This document shows positions 1 through 7,446 of a stretch of 7,510 bases of DNA, one piece after another. This stretch comes from a bacterium (GTDB lineage: Bacteria; Patescibacteriota; Patescibacteriia; 2-12-FULL-60-25), in the NCBI GenBank assembly GCA_024654265.1, contig JANLIO010000053.1:1-7510 (forward strand), given 5' to 3'. The position numbers were made by a program, and so were the translations under genes. Below the pieces are notes generated by a model, which was not told where the DNA came from, did no database searches, and saw nothing but the letters and a program-made list of their open reading frames with translations. Each line of letters begins with the position of its first letter. Position 1 is the first letter of the stretch.

Positions 1-3000
1 TCCCACACCGACTCAAACGGTGGCTGTGCGCTTGAAAGACAGTAGTACTCCCCTGCGTTTACCGGTGGCGTGTAGCCTGCGGTTGGGATGTAGTGATAGG
101 TATCGAATGTACTTGCAAGAATTGGGTTTGGATTCCAGACAAGACATGGATGTTGGCCCGGATCGCCCGCAACCGAACGCGCGTAATCCCGTTGGAGACA
201 TTGGCCAAATTGCCCGCGTACAAGAACGACATCAGAAATATCCAAGCACTGACCACCGGGACATGCCGGATTCCCAGAGCTTGCTGTAATATTCTCCGCC
301 GTAATAGCACCAGTCAAAGCATTTACTTGTTGCGTCTCGCTCGGAACACATGATCGCCCATCATTTGATCCACCTGAACATACGCCAGCTGATGGTGGTT
401 TCCCGAGCGCAGAATAATACTTAGTAGCTTGTCCTCCGTATTTCACTTTGCGATATGCGCACGAGCACTCCTCGCCCCATTCACATAAATTCGCAGATCC
501 GTATCCGTTTGCAACCGTCTCTGGCTTGAATGGTTCGCTCGTATAATCCCATTCTTTTACATATGTGTTCTTAAATGGTGAATCCCCCTCCGGATTTGCC
601 TTGCACTCTGCTGGTGGGAATGAACGCTCTAACACAAGATCATTCTTTGGATCTGCACTGCTTCGGAAGATATCCGCAAGAACTTCCATGTCACGCGGAT
701 CAACCTTATCTTTTTGATTTGCTAAATCTTCGTTGCGGATTGAGAGCGCATCAATCGCAAAATAACAAACTCGCTTTCCCAAATTACCAAAGTTCCAATA
801 TCCTGTACGACCCGTCTGGGTGTGTCGGCATAGGAGTAAATCTGGATAAAGTGGATTAAGCGGAGTCTCTTCATTTGGCGGGAACTCAAGCAACCCACTT
901 GATTCCGGAACAGCAGCGACCAAACGATAGTCATTGATAAATCGATTTTGAAGTGCCGGAACCTTATTGAACAATTCTTTTGCAACCTCGCGGTTCTGAA
1001 TATCCATAGCCTGGAACTGATCCGGAACTGCGTATCCGGAATAATCTTTTTGCCCAAATCCGGTTTGTCGTGACACGTAAAGATCACGTGAGAAGAATGC
1101 ACCCGGTTTCAAAATCGGATCCTCTTTTCGGTTCACGTAATTCCCGCAGAACGCGCCTGCGTTCGATCCCTTCGACACATCGCAAAGCGCGGTCTCCGTA
1201 CAAACATCAACATACTTTTGTTGTGTTGGATCGTATACGGTTTCAGCCGTTGCACATCCAAGCCACTGTGCGCAGTCGCGGTCAAGATTTACTTTGAGGA
1301 CAACATTCGCGTTGTTCACAGCCCCATCAACACATGTTCCGATTAAATCTCCAGACGAACCCGTAACTGGGAACGTACAATCTGCTTCTGTGCGACACGT
1401 TTTGTTCGCAAATAAACTCATGGCATTTGTGACACTTTTCGAGTTGCTCGCAATTAAATCCGTTTGCCCAAGAATACACGCTGTATTCGGTGGAACAACT
1501 TTTGAATTACATCTGTCACACACGCCACCCTTCTGCCAAGGGCCGACTCCACAATCCAACTGAGGTTCTTTACACGTACGGCAATATGGATTATTCGGAT
1601 CTGTAATACAGTCGATTGGCTGTTGAGCTGTGTCAGATTCATCACTCGACTTATTGTATGTTGCGCCGACATTGAATCGTGAACGCGTATCAGAAAGATC
1701 TTGGAAGAGAATGCATCCGTTCAAGATATCAACCTCCCCATTACAACTCTTTACATCAACTTTCTGGTTCTTGATGAAGTAGTATGGCTTTGCAGATACG
1801 TGAAGCGGATCGCTGTGATCATTTGGATCACGAAGCTCTGTACATTCTGATTGCTCAATCGGACAGTGCCCAACCCAACCCGTGTATCCCACGTCTCCGG
1901 AATTTTGTACCAAGAACGTATTTCCAGACGAAACAAACGACGGATAGCATGGAAGATCAGCCCCTGTGCGGAACCATCCGTTGTATTCCCCATCAGATGG
2001 AATACCGTTTGCCACATTCTTTTTCAAATTCACTTTATCGCGCCATTCACACGCGTGCTGAGTCGGATTTCGGAAATACGCGACGGTTTGCCCACTCTTA
2101 AATTCATCACAGAACAGTTCGTCCTTTCGACATAACATATTCGGTTCTCCGTCAGTCGTCATGTACTTCGTGATGTCATCTTTGAAATACACCGTATCAA
2201 ACGCCTGTTCCTGCGGTTGTTCCAATCCATCCACAGCTTGCGTGAAATTCGGTTTTCCAAATGCCTTACATGACGCAGACGACGCGGAGCAACGTGCCGA
2301 TGGTTCATCAATCAAATAAACAAATCGATCTGCCGGACGCGTTGTTGTGGCGGTTCCAAGATATTTTGATTCCCACAATTTTGATTCAGGCGTCACCTTT
2401 GTATTTAAATCCGTTCCTTGGATGACGAACGTCTCTTCATACGCACTTACTGAGTTTCGAGTGTCCACAAACGCCGTACACCCAACCGCCTTTTCGCTAC
2501 AAAGGTGACCAAACCGACGAACCGTTACCGCCTTCTGATTTCGATCTTGGTACGCGCGACACCCGAGCATTGCCTGAGGCTCAGGGATCCCTTCTGGGGT
2601 CATATCGCAGATGGCAGGAGTCCTCCATGAATCTTTCACTGCGAACGTCACATCGTTTAATCGTTCAATGCGGATTTGATCCAAGAATGTTGCATCCGGA
2701 AGGTTGATCCATCCGATCGTGGATGTGGTCGCCTTAGAACCGGAAGAGAACGGACCAATTTCATACCGACGCCAATCTACAGCATACGGGAATGAGCCGA
2801 CCTCGATACCGTCAACAACCACCGACCCCGTCCCTTGCGACGCAGACACGTTTTTCATCCAGAATGTGACTTTATACAGCTGATTCGGTGCGGAAGGAAA
2901 CACCGTCAACGTGGCCAGCGAAGGCTTCCCTGATAACTTGAGCGACATGTCACCCACAAGAATCGCTTCGTTTGAAAGTTCACCGGCCGTGAAAAGCGAC

Positions 3001-6000
3001 GTGGTGGCGCTTCGGAAATCTTCCTCAAACACCGATGACGTATTCCGCCCGGTCGCACCAAGGTACGCACGACATCCGGAAACTTCCGCCTTACATACCC
3101 CGCTCTCTTCCGGCAGAACTTTGTAGATACAGTCGTTCGTTTGCGTATTAAATGAACCACCCGTCTTACTGCAATCCGCCACGTTTGAACTATCTTTGCG
3201 AAAATCAAGACACGATGGAGATGAGATGACAGTCTGTGCAAAATAACGATAGAACACATCTCCATCCGCGTTATAGAATTGGCGACAATCCGGATCCGTT
3301 CCCTGTTGCCACGTTTGTTCATTACAAAGAAGCGGTTCTTTTAAGAAACGTTCCAGTCCCGCCTTTTGAATAATCTTTGGCGGAGCTGGTGTTTGTGACG
3401 CATCGTGAATCAAGCTCCATGTCCGAAGTTGATATCCGGTCTGATCCGAGCCTTCCCATGTGAAATACGTCTCTGTATCCAAACCCGGTTTTTCGCACGC
3501 GCGAACATAATTGAAATAAGCCTTATCCTCTCCTCCGGCTGTTGTTGCCTCAACATTTGTAAACGCCTCACATCCTACATCTTCGATCGTACATGATGTC
3601 GCAGTCGACGGGATGAATGTCGCAACCGTATCATCTTTTGGATCATTTAATCGATCATCAATACTTGCCGTCAAATCGAACGTTGACGGTTGTTTCAAAT
3701 ACTCGGCATACCCAACGCACTGTGTTGGACACAAATCCACAGCCGAAAGTGTTGCCGGGATTTCTGGAGCCGAAAGATTATCAATATCACGATACCCCTG
3801 ACACCCCATGTCTTGCTGAACACACATTCGCGCGTAACTGGCACAGAGCGGATTATCTTTTGCTTCATCGCCCGTACACGCAAGTTCTTCTGGAGGAACA
3901 CGATAATGTTCTGTCGCAAGTGACGCATTCAATCCTTCAACGTACGACGTTGAAACTTCTGCCTCTTCAACTTGAATAGAGTCAACCAAAACATCTGTTC
4001 CCAACACTTCGATAATTCCAGACTTGGTACTTGTATTTGAAACAAACGTACATTCCAATTTTCGCCAGACGGCATTCTCATCTGACGCGATGTATGATTC
4101 TTTAAAGCCCGGCGAAATGGCCTTCTGCGGGACAGGAACCGTACACCCTTCGCTTCGGTAGAACGATCCTGAGTCAACGGCGATAGCAGGCACGATATGA
4201 CGATCTGTTTTTGCAAGATTGATTGTTAGGGAAAGATCACCAGGCTTTGTTGATGTTGCATTTCGAACATACGCGCTCACGACATACGTTCGCAACGGAG
4301 CGATCGCGACGCGTTCACTTGTAAGAGCATTAACTGCATCCGGCACATAACTTCGACTTCCATGAACCGAACTTTCATCCGAAAGTGTTAGCGTTTTTCC
4401 TGCAAAGCTCCACACAGCAAGCAAATCGGCTTGTCCTTCCACCTGCGTATCAAATGATCCATTCTGTATCAGGTTCAGCGAGCTCTTCCCAAGTTCCAAC
4501 TTTGATAACGCCGTACATCCCGCATCCGACTCAGCGCACACTTCAGCTGTGGCGTCGAGATAAATGCGCGGACCTTCAGTAAGATCACCAACCCATACTG
4601 TGCTCGTTGTATTCGCCGGATCAAGTTCTGAGGAATACCACGAACACCCCACGTTATCGGCGGAACAAGAACCGTAATCAACCGTATTCCGAAGATACGA
4701 AACGAGCTCACTTTGACGATTGACATACGTTCGACACGACGCGAATTTCGCTTCACATTCATCTGCGGTAAATCTCCACACCGGTTTTTCCGCAACGCAG
4801 AATCCATATCCTCCCGTACAATTCCCATGATCATCTCTCTTTAAACACGAAACCGCGTCCGAGCACTCCTGAAGACGAAGTGGTGTATTTGGAAAAATAG
4901 AATCTCCGTATCCCTCGACTCGGCATTGGAATGGTGGCGCCGTCAAAATCCAGTTTGGATCAACAAGCTTACACCACGGATGTGATGAATCTGTCTCCCC
5001 CTTTTCATTACAAACGTAATATCCACGAAGCGCCTCACCAAGCGTCACGTATTTCCCATTCTTCTTTTTATTAAACTGTGAATTTGCCGCAAGCTCCCAC
5101 CCAACAGGAAGGATGCGAGCGTAACGAAGCTTTGCGAGGTTAGATGCACAGTACGCACGCTGATAACAACTTGGATCTGTATTTTCTTTTACATCCCATT
5201 CTGGAACAAGCTCCCAGTCCGGATGAAGGAATTGTGGATTTACGGGCGGTAAACCATCTGCCGTCATATGAGACGCTTGTGCCACGGTAAGAGCACCACT
5301 GCCAGTACGGAACGCTGTCGCAAAAGCATCATCCATCGCACAACTAAACGTTCCACGTGGCGTTGGGCACGATGCCATCTCAACAACAAAATCTCTTTTA
5401 TCAGATGTAAATAGATTTGGAGTCAGAAGGTCTGAATAAATCAAACGCACATTCGCAACGTTCCTATTTGTAAGCGCTTCCGGATTTATTAAATTCACCC
5501 CACCGAATGATTCTGTCGCGTCTGGCTTTAAACCATCAAAAATTTTCTGCATTGCCCCTGAGACAAGCGTACTCACAAATGTTGCTGTCGTGAGAATGGC
5601 GATCTGCGTAAAACCAAGCTCAAACGCATCCTGCATGAGGTTATTAAAAATATTCGTTTTTCCCTCCAAACTCAACTTAACGATATTTGTTGCAGAAAAC
5701 GTATCCTGAACAGCTTGCTTCGGCGTTTTAATATCACCAGTCAAAAAGTTCGTCACCGGCTTTACACCTGAAGGCTCTAATCGTTGATAAATGAGCTCTT
5801 CTTTTCTTGATGCCAAGGCATTTTGGAAAGCGGCTTGAACTCCAAAGTTCACTCCGATTTCACTGGAGCTCGGGTCAAACATGCTCGTGACAGCCGTCAT
5901 GACTTGCTCATCTGACTGCCCGATATTTGCAAGTGTTTGTTTAAAGTTACTCGCGATTAAAGCGAATGTACAAGTCGCCTTTAATTGTTCAGGTGGACGA

Positions 6001-6494
6001 ATTCCTAACGCGAGCTGAAGCCCCAATGGATCAATTGGCTTACAAGCATCAAACCCAAGACCAGGCATGAGCACCTCTTCATTCAATGAACTAATAAACT
6101 CATTTGCGACCGCCAAACCCGCTTCTTGTAAATATGTTCCAAAACCTTTTTCATAAAAAAGTGGAAACTTTCCTTCATCACCCGTTAAAAGAGCTTGCGC
6201 CGAATCATAAGCGACCTTTTGAGTAAAAACTTGGAAAGCATTCATCAAACTGATGATGCCCCCAACTGTCAGCTGAGCAAAAAAACCGTCCACCTGTTTC
6301 TGTGTCTCTTGATAAACATTCGAGCCAACCGTTACAAATATTCCAGGAGCACCTGGGATAGGAACCGGCGTAGGTGTTGTCGCAATCGCATACGCAACCG
6401 GCATTCCAAGATGCATGCCAAATAATACGACAACGATGAGACCCATCGCCCATTTCGTTAGTCTTCCAAAAAAAGATGTGTTCCTGCGCATCAT
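1..6494 (-). CDS. Giant secreted cysteine-rich multidomain surface protein (3' end outside window)
   Basis: The frame is open without a stop from the ATG at 6492-6494 to the left edge, giving 2164 visible residues; the C-terminus is missing. Order: signal peptide (1-36); cysteine-poor, mostly helical region (37 to about 375) with MFDPSSSEIG at 205-214 and a hydrophobic stretch at 295-315; then about 77 cysteines from 376 onward. Signatures include LVDPNWIL (510-517), nine C-x6-C-x2-[YFL] motifs (580-1554), jelly-roll-like segments (674-851, 1151-1281), CRTC/CDRC (1638, 1659), DCAQWLGC (1740-1747), DYSGYAVP (1817-1824), NLCEWGEECSC (2002-2012) and PCLVWNPNPI (2116-2125). I recall very similar segments in uncharacterised giant CPR proteins; this is memory, not a search. 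No catalytic motif was seen, and adhesion or a surface structure is inference. ATG 6494 is chosen over ATG 6491 and Met17 because it supplies the basic n-region, although there is no clear Shine-Dalgarno. It starts 3 bases after the upstream stop, suggesting translational coupling. Reading frame very sure, function unsure. Confidence 0.93.
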   Translation of the reverse strand, partial: MMRRNTSFFGRLTKWAMGLIVVVLFGMHLGMPVAYAIATTPTPVPIPGAPGIFVTVGSNVYQETQKQVDGFFAQLTVGGIISLMNAFQVFTQKVAYDSAQALLTGDEGKFPLFYEKGFGTYLQEAGLAVANEFISSLNEEVLMPGLGFDACKPIDPLGLQLALGIRPPEQLKATCTFALIASNFKQTLANIGQSDEQVMTAVTSMFDPSSSEIGVNFGVQAAFQNALASRKEELIYQRLEPSGVKPVTNFLTGDIKTPKQAVQDTFSATNIVKLSLEGKTNIFNNLMQDAFELGFTQIAILTTATFVSTLVSGAMQKIFDGLKPDATESFGGVNLINPEALTNRNVANVRLIYSDLLTPNLFTSDKRDFVVEMASCPTPRGTFSCAMDDAFATAFRTGSGALTVAQASHMTADGLPPVNPQFLHPDWELVPEWDVKENTDPSCYQRAYCASNLAKLRYARILPVGWELAANSQFNKKKNGKYVTLGEALRGYYVCNEKGETDSSHPWCKLVDPNWILTAPPFQCRVEGYGDSIFPNTPLRLQECSDAVSCLKRDDHGNCTGGYGFCVAEKPVWRFTADECEAKFASCRTYVNRQSELVSYLRNTVDYGSCSADNVGCSWYSSELDPANTTSTVWVGDLTEGPRIYLDATAEVCAESDAGCTALSKLELGKSSLNLIQNGSFDTQVEGQADLLAVWSFAGKTLTLSDESSVHGSRSYVPDAVNALTSERVAIAPLRTYVVSAYVRNATSTKPGDLSLTINLAKTDRHIVPAIAVDSGSFYRSEGCTVPVPQKAISPGFKESYIASDENAVWRKLECTFVSNTSTKSGIIEVLGTDVLVDSIQVEEAEVSTSYVEGLNASLATEHYRVPPEELACTGDEAKDNPLCASYARMCVQQDMGCQGYRDIDNLSAPEIPATLSAVDLCPTQCVGYAEYLKQPSTFDLTASIDDRLNDPKDDTVATFIPSTATSCTIEDVGCEAFTNVEATTAGGEDKAYFNYVRACEKPGLDTETYFTWEGSDQTGYQLRTWSLIHDASQTPAPPKIIQKAGLERFLKEPLLCNEQTWQQGTDPDCRQFYNADGDVFYRYFAQTVISSPSCLDFRKDSSNVADCSKTGGSFNTQTNDCIYKVLPEESGVCKAEVSGCRAYLGATGRNTSSVFEEDFRSATTSLFTAGELSNEAILVGDMSLKLSGKPSLATLTVFPSAPNQLYKVTFWMKNVSASQGTGSVVVDGIEVGSFPYAVDWRRYEIGPFSSGSKATTSTIGWINLPDATFLDQIRIERLNDVTFAVKDSWRTPAICDMTPEGIPEPQAMLGCRAYQDRNQKAVTVRRFGHLCSEKAVGCTAFVDTRNSVSAYEETFVIQGTDLNTKVTPESKLWESKYLGTATTTRPADRFVYLIDEPSARCSASSASCKAFGKPNFTQAVDGLEQPQEQAFDTVYFKDDITKYMTTDGEPNMLCRKDELFCDEFKSGQTVAYFRNPTQHACEWRDKVNLKKNVANGIPSDGEYNGWFRTGADLPCYPSFVSSGNTFLVQNSGDVGYTGWVGHCPIEQSECTELRDPNDHSDPLHVSAKPYYFIKNQKVDVKSCNGEVDILNGCILFQDLSDTRSRFNVGATYNKSSDESDTAQQPIDCITDPNNPYCRTCKEPQLDCGVGPWQKGGVCDRCNSKVVPPNTACILGQTDLIASNSKSVTNAMSLFANKTCRTEADCTFPVTGSSGDLIGTCVDGAVNNANVVLKVNLDRDCAQWLGCATAETVYDPTQQKYVDVCTETALCDVSKGSNAGAFCGNYVNRKEDPILKPGAFFSRDLYVSRQTGFGQKDYSGYAVPDQFQAMDIQNREVAKELFNKVPALQNRFINDYRLVAAVPESSGLLEFPPNEETPLNPLYPDLLLCRHTQTGRTGYWNFGNLGKRVCYFAIDALSIRNEDLANQKDKVDPRDMEVLADIFRSSADPKNDLVLERSFPPAECKANPEGDSPFKNTYVKEWDYTSEPFKPETVANGYGSANLCEWGEECSCAYRKVKYGGQATKYYSALGKPPSAGVCSGGSNDGRSCVPSETQQVNALTGAITAENITASSGNPACPGGQCLDISDVVLVRGQFGQCLQRDYARSVAGDPGQHPCLVWNPNPILASTFDTYHYIPTAGYTPPVNAGEYYCLSSAQPPFESVW
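1509..1583 (-). other. Paired CxxC motifs (CRTC / CDRC) in the giant protein
   Basis: Residues 1638-1641 read CRTC and 1659-1662 read CDRC, with another cysteine between them (LDCG). Two CxxC pairs about 20 residues apart resemble a zinc-ribbon or rubredoxin-like knuckle, but in an exported disulfide-rich protein they may instead form cystines. This is the only place in the visible protein with two CxxC pairs this close. Confidence 0.4.
2652..3044 (-). other. Jelly-roll-like module 2 within the giant protein
   Basis: Residues 1151-1281 lack cysteine and show alternating beta-strand patterns: NTSSVFEEDF, MSLKLSG, LYKVTFWMKNV, VVVDGIEVGSF, WRRYEIGPF and FLDQIRIERLND. The final strand (xLDxIxIE) and the fWmK strand match the CBM4/9 or galactose-binding-like layout seen in module 1. 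It is flanked by a C-x6-C motif on the N-side (1134-1144) and a long-spaced CDM...LGCRAY motif on the C-side (1296-1315). Ligand unknown. Confidence 0.45.
3942..4475 (-). other. Jelly-roll module 1 (CBM4/9-like) within the giant protein
   Basis: Residues 674-851 open with NLIQNGSFDT and contain TYVVSAYVRNA (about 757-767), WRKLECTF (about 815-822) and VLVDSIQVEEAE near the end. That order (NG.F start, a Y.vs.yvr strand, W.k.e..F, then a VDsiqve strand) is characteristic of CBM4/9-type galactose-binding-like beta-sandwiches. The length, about 178 residues, fits the family with a cysteine-containing insertion (SEGCTVPVP). Carbohydrate binding is not shown; the fold may serve only as structural scaffold. 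Confidence 0.55.
6387..6494 (-). other. Signal peptide coding segment of the giant protein
   Basis: Residues 1-36 show a Sec-type signal: a basic n-region (MMRRN with further Arg11 and Lys14), a hydrophobic core (GLIVVVLFGMHLGM, 18-31) and an A-x-A site ending VAYA at 36, followed by a Thr/Pro-rich linker. There is no lipobox cysteine, so a lipoprotein is unlikely. A cut after residue 38 (AIA) is also possible. It implies export across the cytoplasmic membrane, consistent with the many cysteines downstream. Confidence 0.8.
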
Positions 6495-6497
6495 ACG

Positions 6498-7232
6498 TTA
6501 CGGATTGCTATTGCCTTGAGCATCAACACCATTTGATGCTGTTAAGGCCAATGCTTCATCATAGAGCTTCAAAAGATCTGCATCCGACAATTGATCCAAC
6601 ACATTTAAATCAACCTCTCCACTTTCTCGTAATGCTGTCCGTATCTCCTCAGGATCTCGAATCAGTGCTGGTTCAAGATCTGTTGACGTGCTTCCCGTTT
6701 GACCTTTAATGACTTCACGCTGACCGTTCACCCCACGTTGGAACTCCGCCAAAAGATCATCCCCTGTTCCATCAATCGTAACCGGTTGAAAAAGTTCCTG
6801 TGTTTTTTGAATTTCCGTCGTATCAACAATCTGCCCCTGACACTGTGTTCCGCGTGCGCAGTTTGGACTTTCGCCAAGTGCGAGTTCGACGTTATCAGGC
6901 ATTCCGTCGCCATCCGTATCCGCGAGATACGGAGAAGTACCAAGAATATTTTCTTCATCGTAATCCGACAGTCCATCGCCATCCGTATCGCGTCGTTTGG
7001 ACTCTGCGAGCTGACGACCTTGCACATCGATATTTGAAACGGCTTTTGTCGCTTCTTGAACATCCGTTTTTGAAACAGAAAAAGGGTCATTCACTCCGGC
7101 ATACAACCGTTGCGCCGAAAGACCGAGGACGACAATCGCACATACAGCAAGAACACCTGCCGAGATTTTTTCACCTCGCGCAAGCGTACGCCATCGCTCA
7201 CTCACTTGTTCAATGCCTAAGTTTTCCTCCAT
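6498..7232 (-). CDS. Membrane-anchored protein with thrombospondin type 3-like calcium repeats
   Basis: A 244-residue protein with a short cytoplasmic N-terminus (1-22, rich in charge), one hydrophobic membrane segment at about 23-41, and the rest predicted outside. Two acidic repeats, DTDGDGLSDYDE (82-93) and DTDGDGMPDNVE (105-116), sit 23 residues apart. This is the spacing and sequence of thrombospondin type 3/EF-hand-like calcium loops, where the Asp side chains bind Ca2+. A cysteine pair (125 and 131) follows. The C-terminal third is acidic and partly helical (EEIRTALRES; VLDQLSDADLLKLYDEAL). No enzyme motif was seen. It is the first gene of a likely two-gene operon with the giant protein, which starts 3 bases after its TAA. 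The ATG at 7230-7232 is the only in-frame start before an upstream in-frame stop at 7248-7250. A Shine-Dalgarno is absent upstream, although GGAGG occurs inside codons 1-3. It could be a calcium-dependent partner or anchor for the giant protein; that is inference. Confidence 0.93.
   Translation of the reverse strand: MEENLGIEQVSERWRTLARGEKISAGVLAVCAIVVLGLSAQRLYAGVNDPFSVSKTDVQEATKAVSNIDVQGRQLAESKRRDTDGDGLSDYDEENILGTSPYLADTDGDGMPDNVELALGESPNCARGTQCQGQIVDTTEIQKTQELFQPVTIDGTGDDLLAEFQRGVNGQREVIKGQTGSTSTDLEPALIRDPEEIRTALRESGEVDLNVLDQLSDADLLKLYDEALALTASNGVDAQGNSNP
6885..6989 (-). repeat. Two tandem calcium-binding DTDGDG repeats (thrombospondin type 3-like)
   Basis: The 13-base sequence cgccatccgtatc (plus strand) occurs at 6908-6920 and 6977-6989, exactly 69 bases apart, matching two DTDGDG loops 23 residues apart. 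The identity at nucleotide level points to duplication of the unit or to constraint on the Asp/Gly codons. The second loop ends PDNVE where the first ends SDYDE, a normal variation of the repeat. Confidence 0.85.
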
Positions 7233-7246
7233 ATGAGGTTTGCATA

Positions 7247-7255
7247 ATTATACCA
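7247..7255 (-). promoter_or_regulatory. Extended -10 promoter for the two-gene operon
   Basis: On the minus strand the sequence reads TGGTATAAT: a consensus TATAAT (7252-7247) with the TGn extension (7255-7253). No good -35 is seen; TTATTC at 7276-7271 with an 18-base spacer is a poor match, as is common for extended -10 promoters. Transcription would start near 7240, leaving only about 8 untranslated bases before the ATG at 7232, so the mRNA would be almost leaderless. Confidence 0.6.
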
Positions 7256-7267
7256 CGCACGGCGTGG
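7253..7267. promoter_or_regulatory. Perfect palindrome abutting the -10 box (possible operator)
   Basis: ccacgc-acg-gcgtgg is a perfect 6-bp inverted repeat with a 3-base centre, lying in the -35/-10 spacer and touching TATAAT. No T-tract follows on either strand, so it is not a terminator. Its position is that of a repressor or activator site. No regulator is encoded in the window. Confidence 0.35.
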
Positions 7268-7343
7268 AAAGAATAACACTTGTTTTGGAGGTACAAAGCT
7301 ATTGGAATATCGCGTGAAAAATGAAGTTCAGGGTAAGTCAAAA

Positions 7344-7400
7344 CTCATCTCGTCATCTCGACTGCCTTACCTGTCATCTCGACCGTAGCGGAGAGATCCC
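7344..7400. repeat. Dispersed-repeat-like element with GTCATCTCGAC units
   Basis: gtcatctcgac occurs at 7352-7362 and 7373-7383, with a further tcatctcg at 7345-7352. The second copy continues as ccgtagcggagagatccc to 7400 and can fold: atctc...ccg pairs with cgg...gagat around a short loop. This form (gtcatctcgaccg..gcggagagatc) resembles short intergenic repeats found in many copies in some bacterial genomes. Copy number elsewhere in this genome cannot be seen. Confidence 0.45.
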
Positions 7401-7446
7401 TTATCAAACAGATCCATTCCTTTCTAAAAAAGTTAGACCACTCTTA

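Noticed and set aside
2906..3322. 138-codon minus-strand open frame
   Set aside because: It lies inside the giant frame in another phase, is very Arg-rich, and overlaps well-supported coding for jelly-roll module 2 and a cysteine motif.
3617..3979. 120-codon plus-strand open frame, and other overlapping frames of 60-130 codons across 1-6453
   Set aside because: All are shadows of the continuous giant minus-strand frame; none has a coherent domain or ribosome site that outweighs it.
7253..7267. Terminator hairpin of a gene to the right
   Set aside because: The G/C-rich stem is followed by TATAAT on the minus strand and by ggaaag-type sequence on the plus strand, with no T-tract.
6800..7276. 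158-codon plus-strand open frame opposite the calcium-repeat gene
   Set aside because: It is antisense to a gene with clear domains; its product is rich in Arg/His with no recognisable motif, and it overlaps the promoter region.
7344..7383. Short tcatctcg repeats as a CRISPR fragment
   Set aside because: Units are only 8-11 bases with irregular spacing, and no spacer structure or cas gene is present.
7302..7388. 28-codon plus-strand frame starting TTG, 10 bases after GGAGG
   Set aside because: The start is weak, the frame runs into the dispersed-repeat element, no promoter is evident and the peptide has no recognisable feature.
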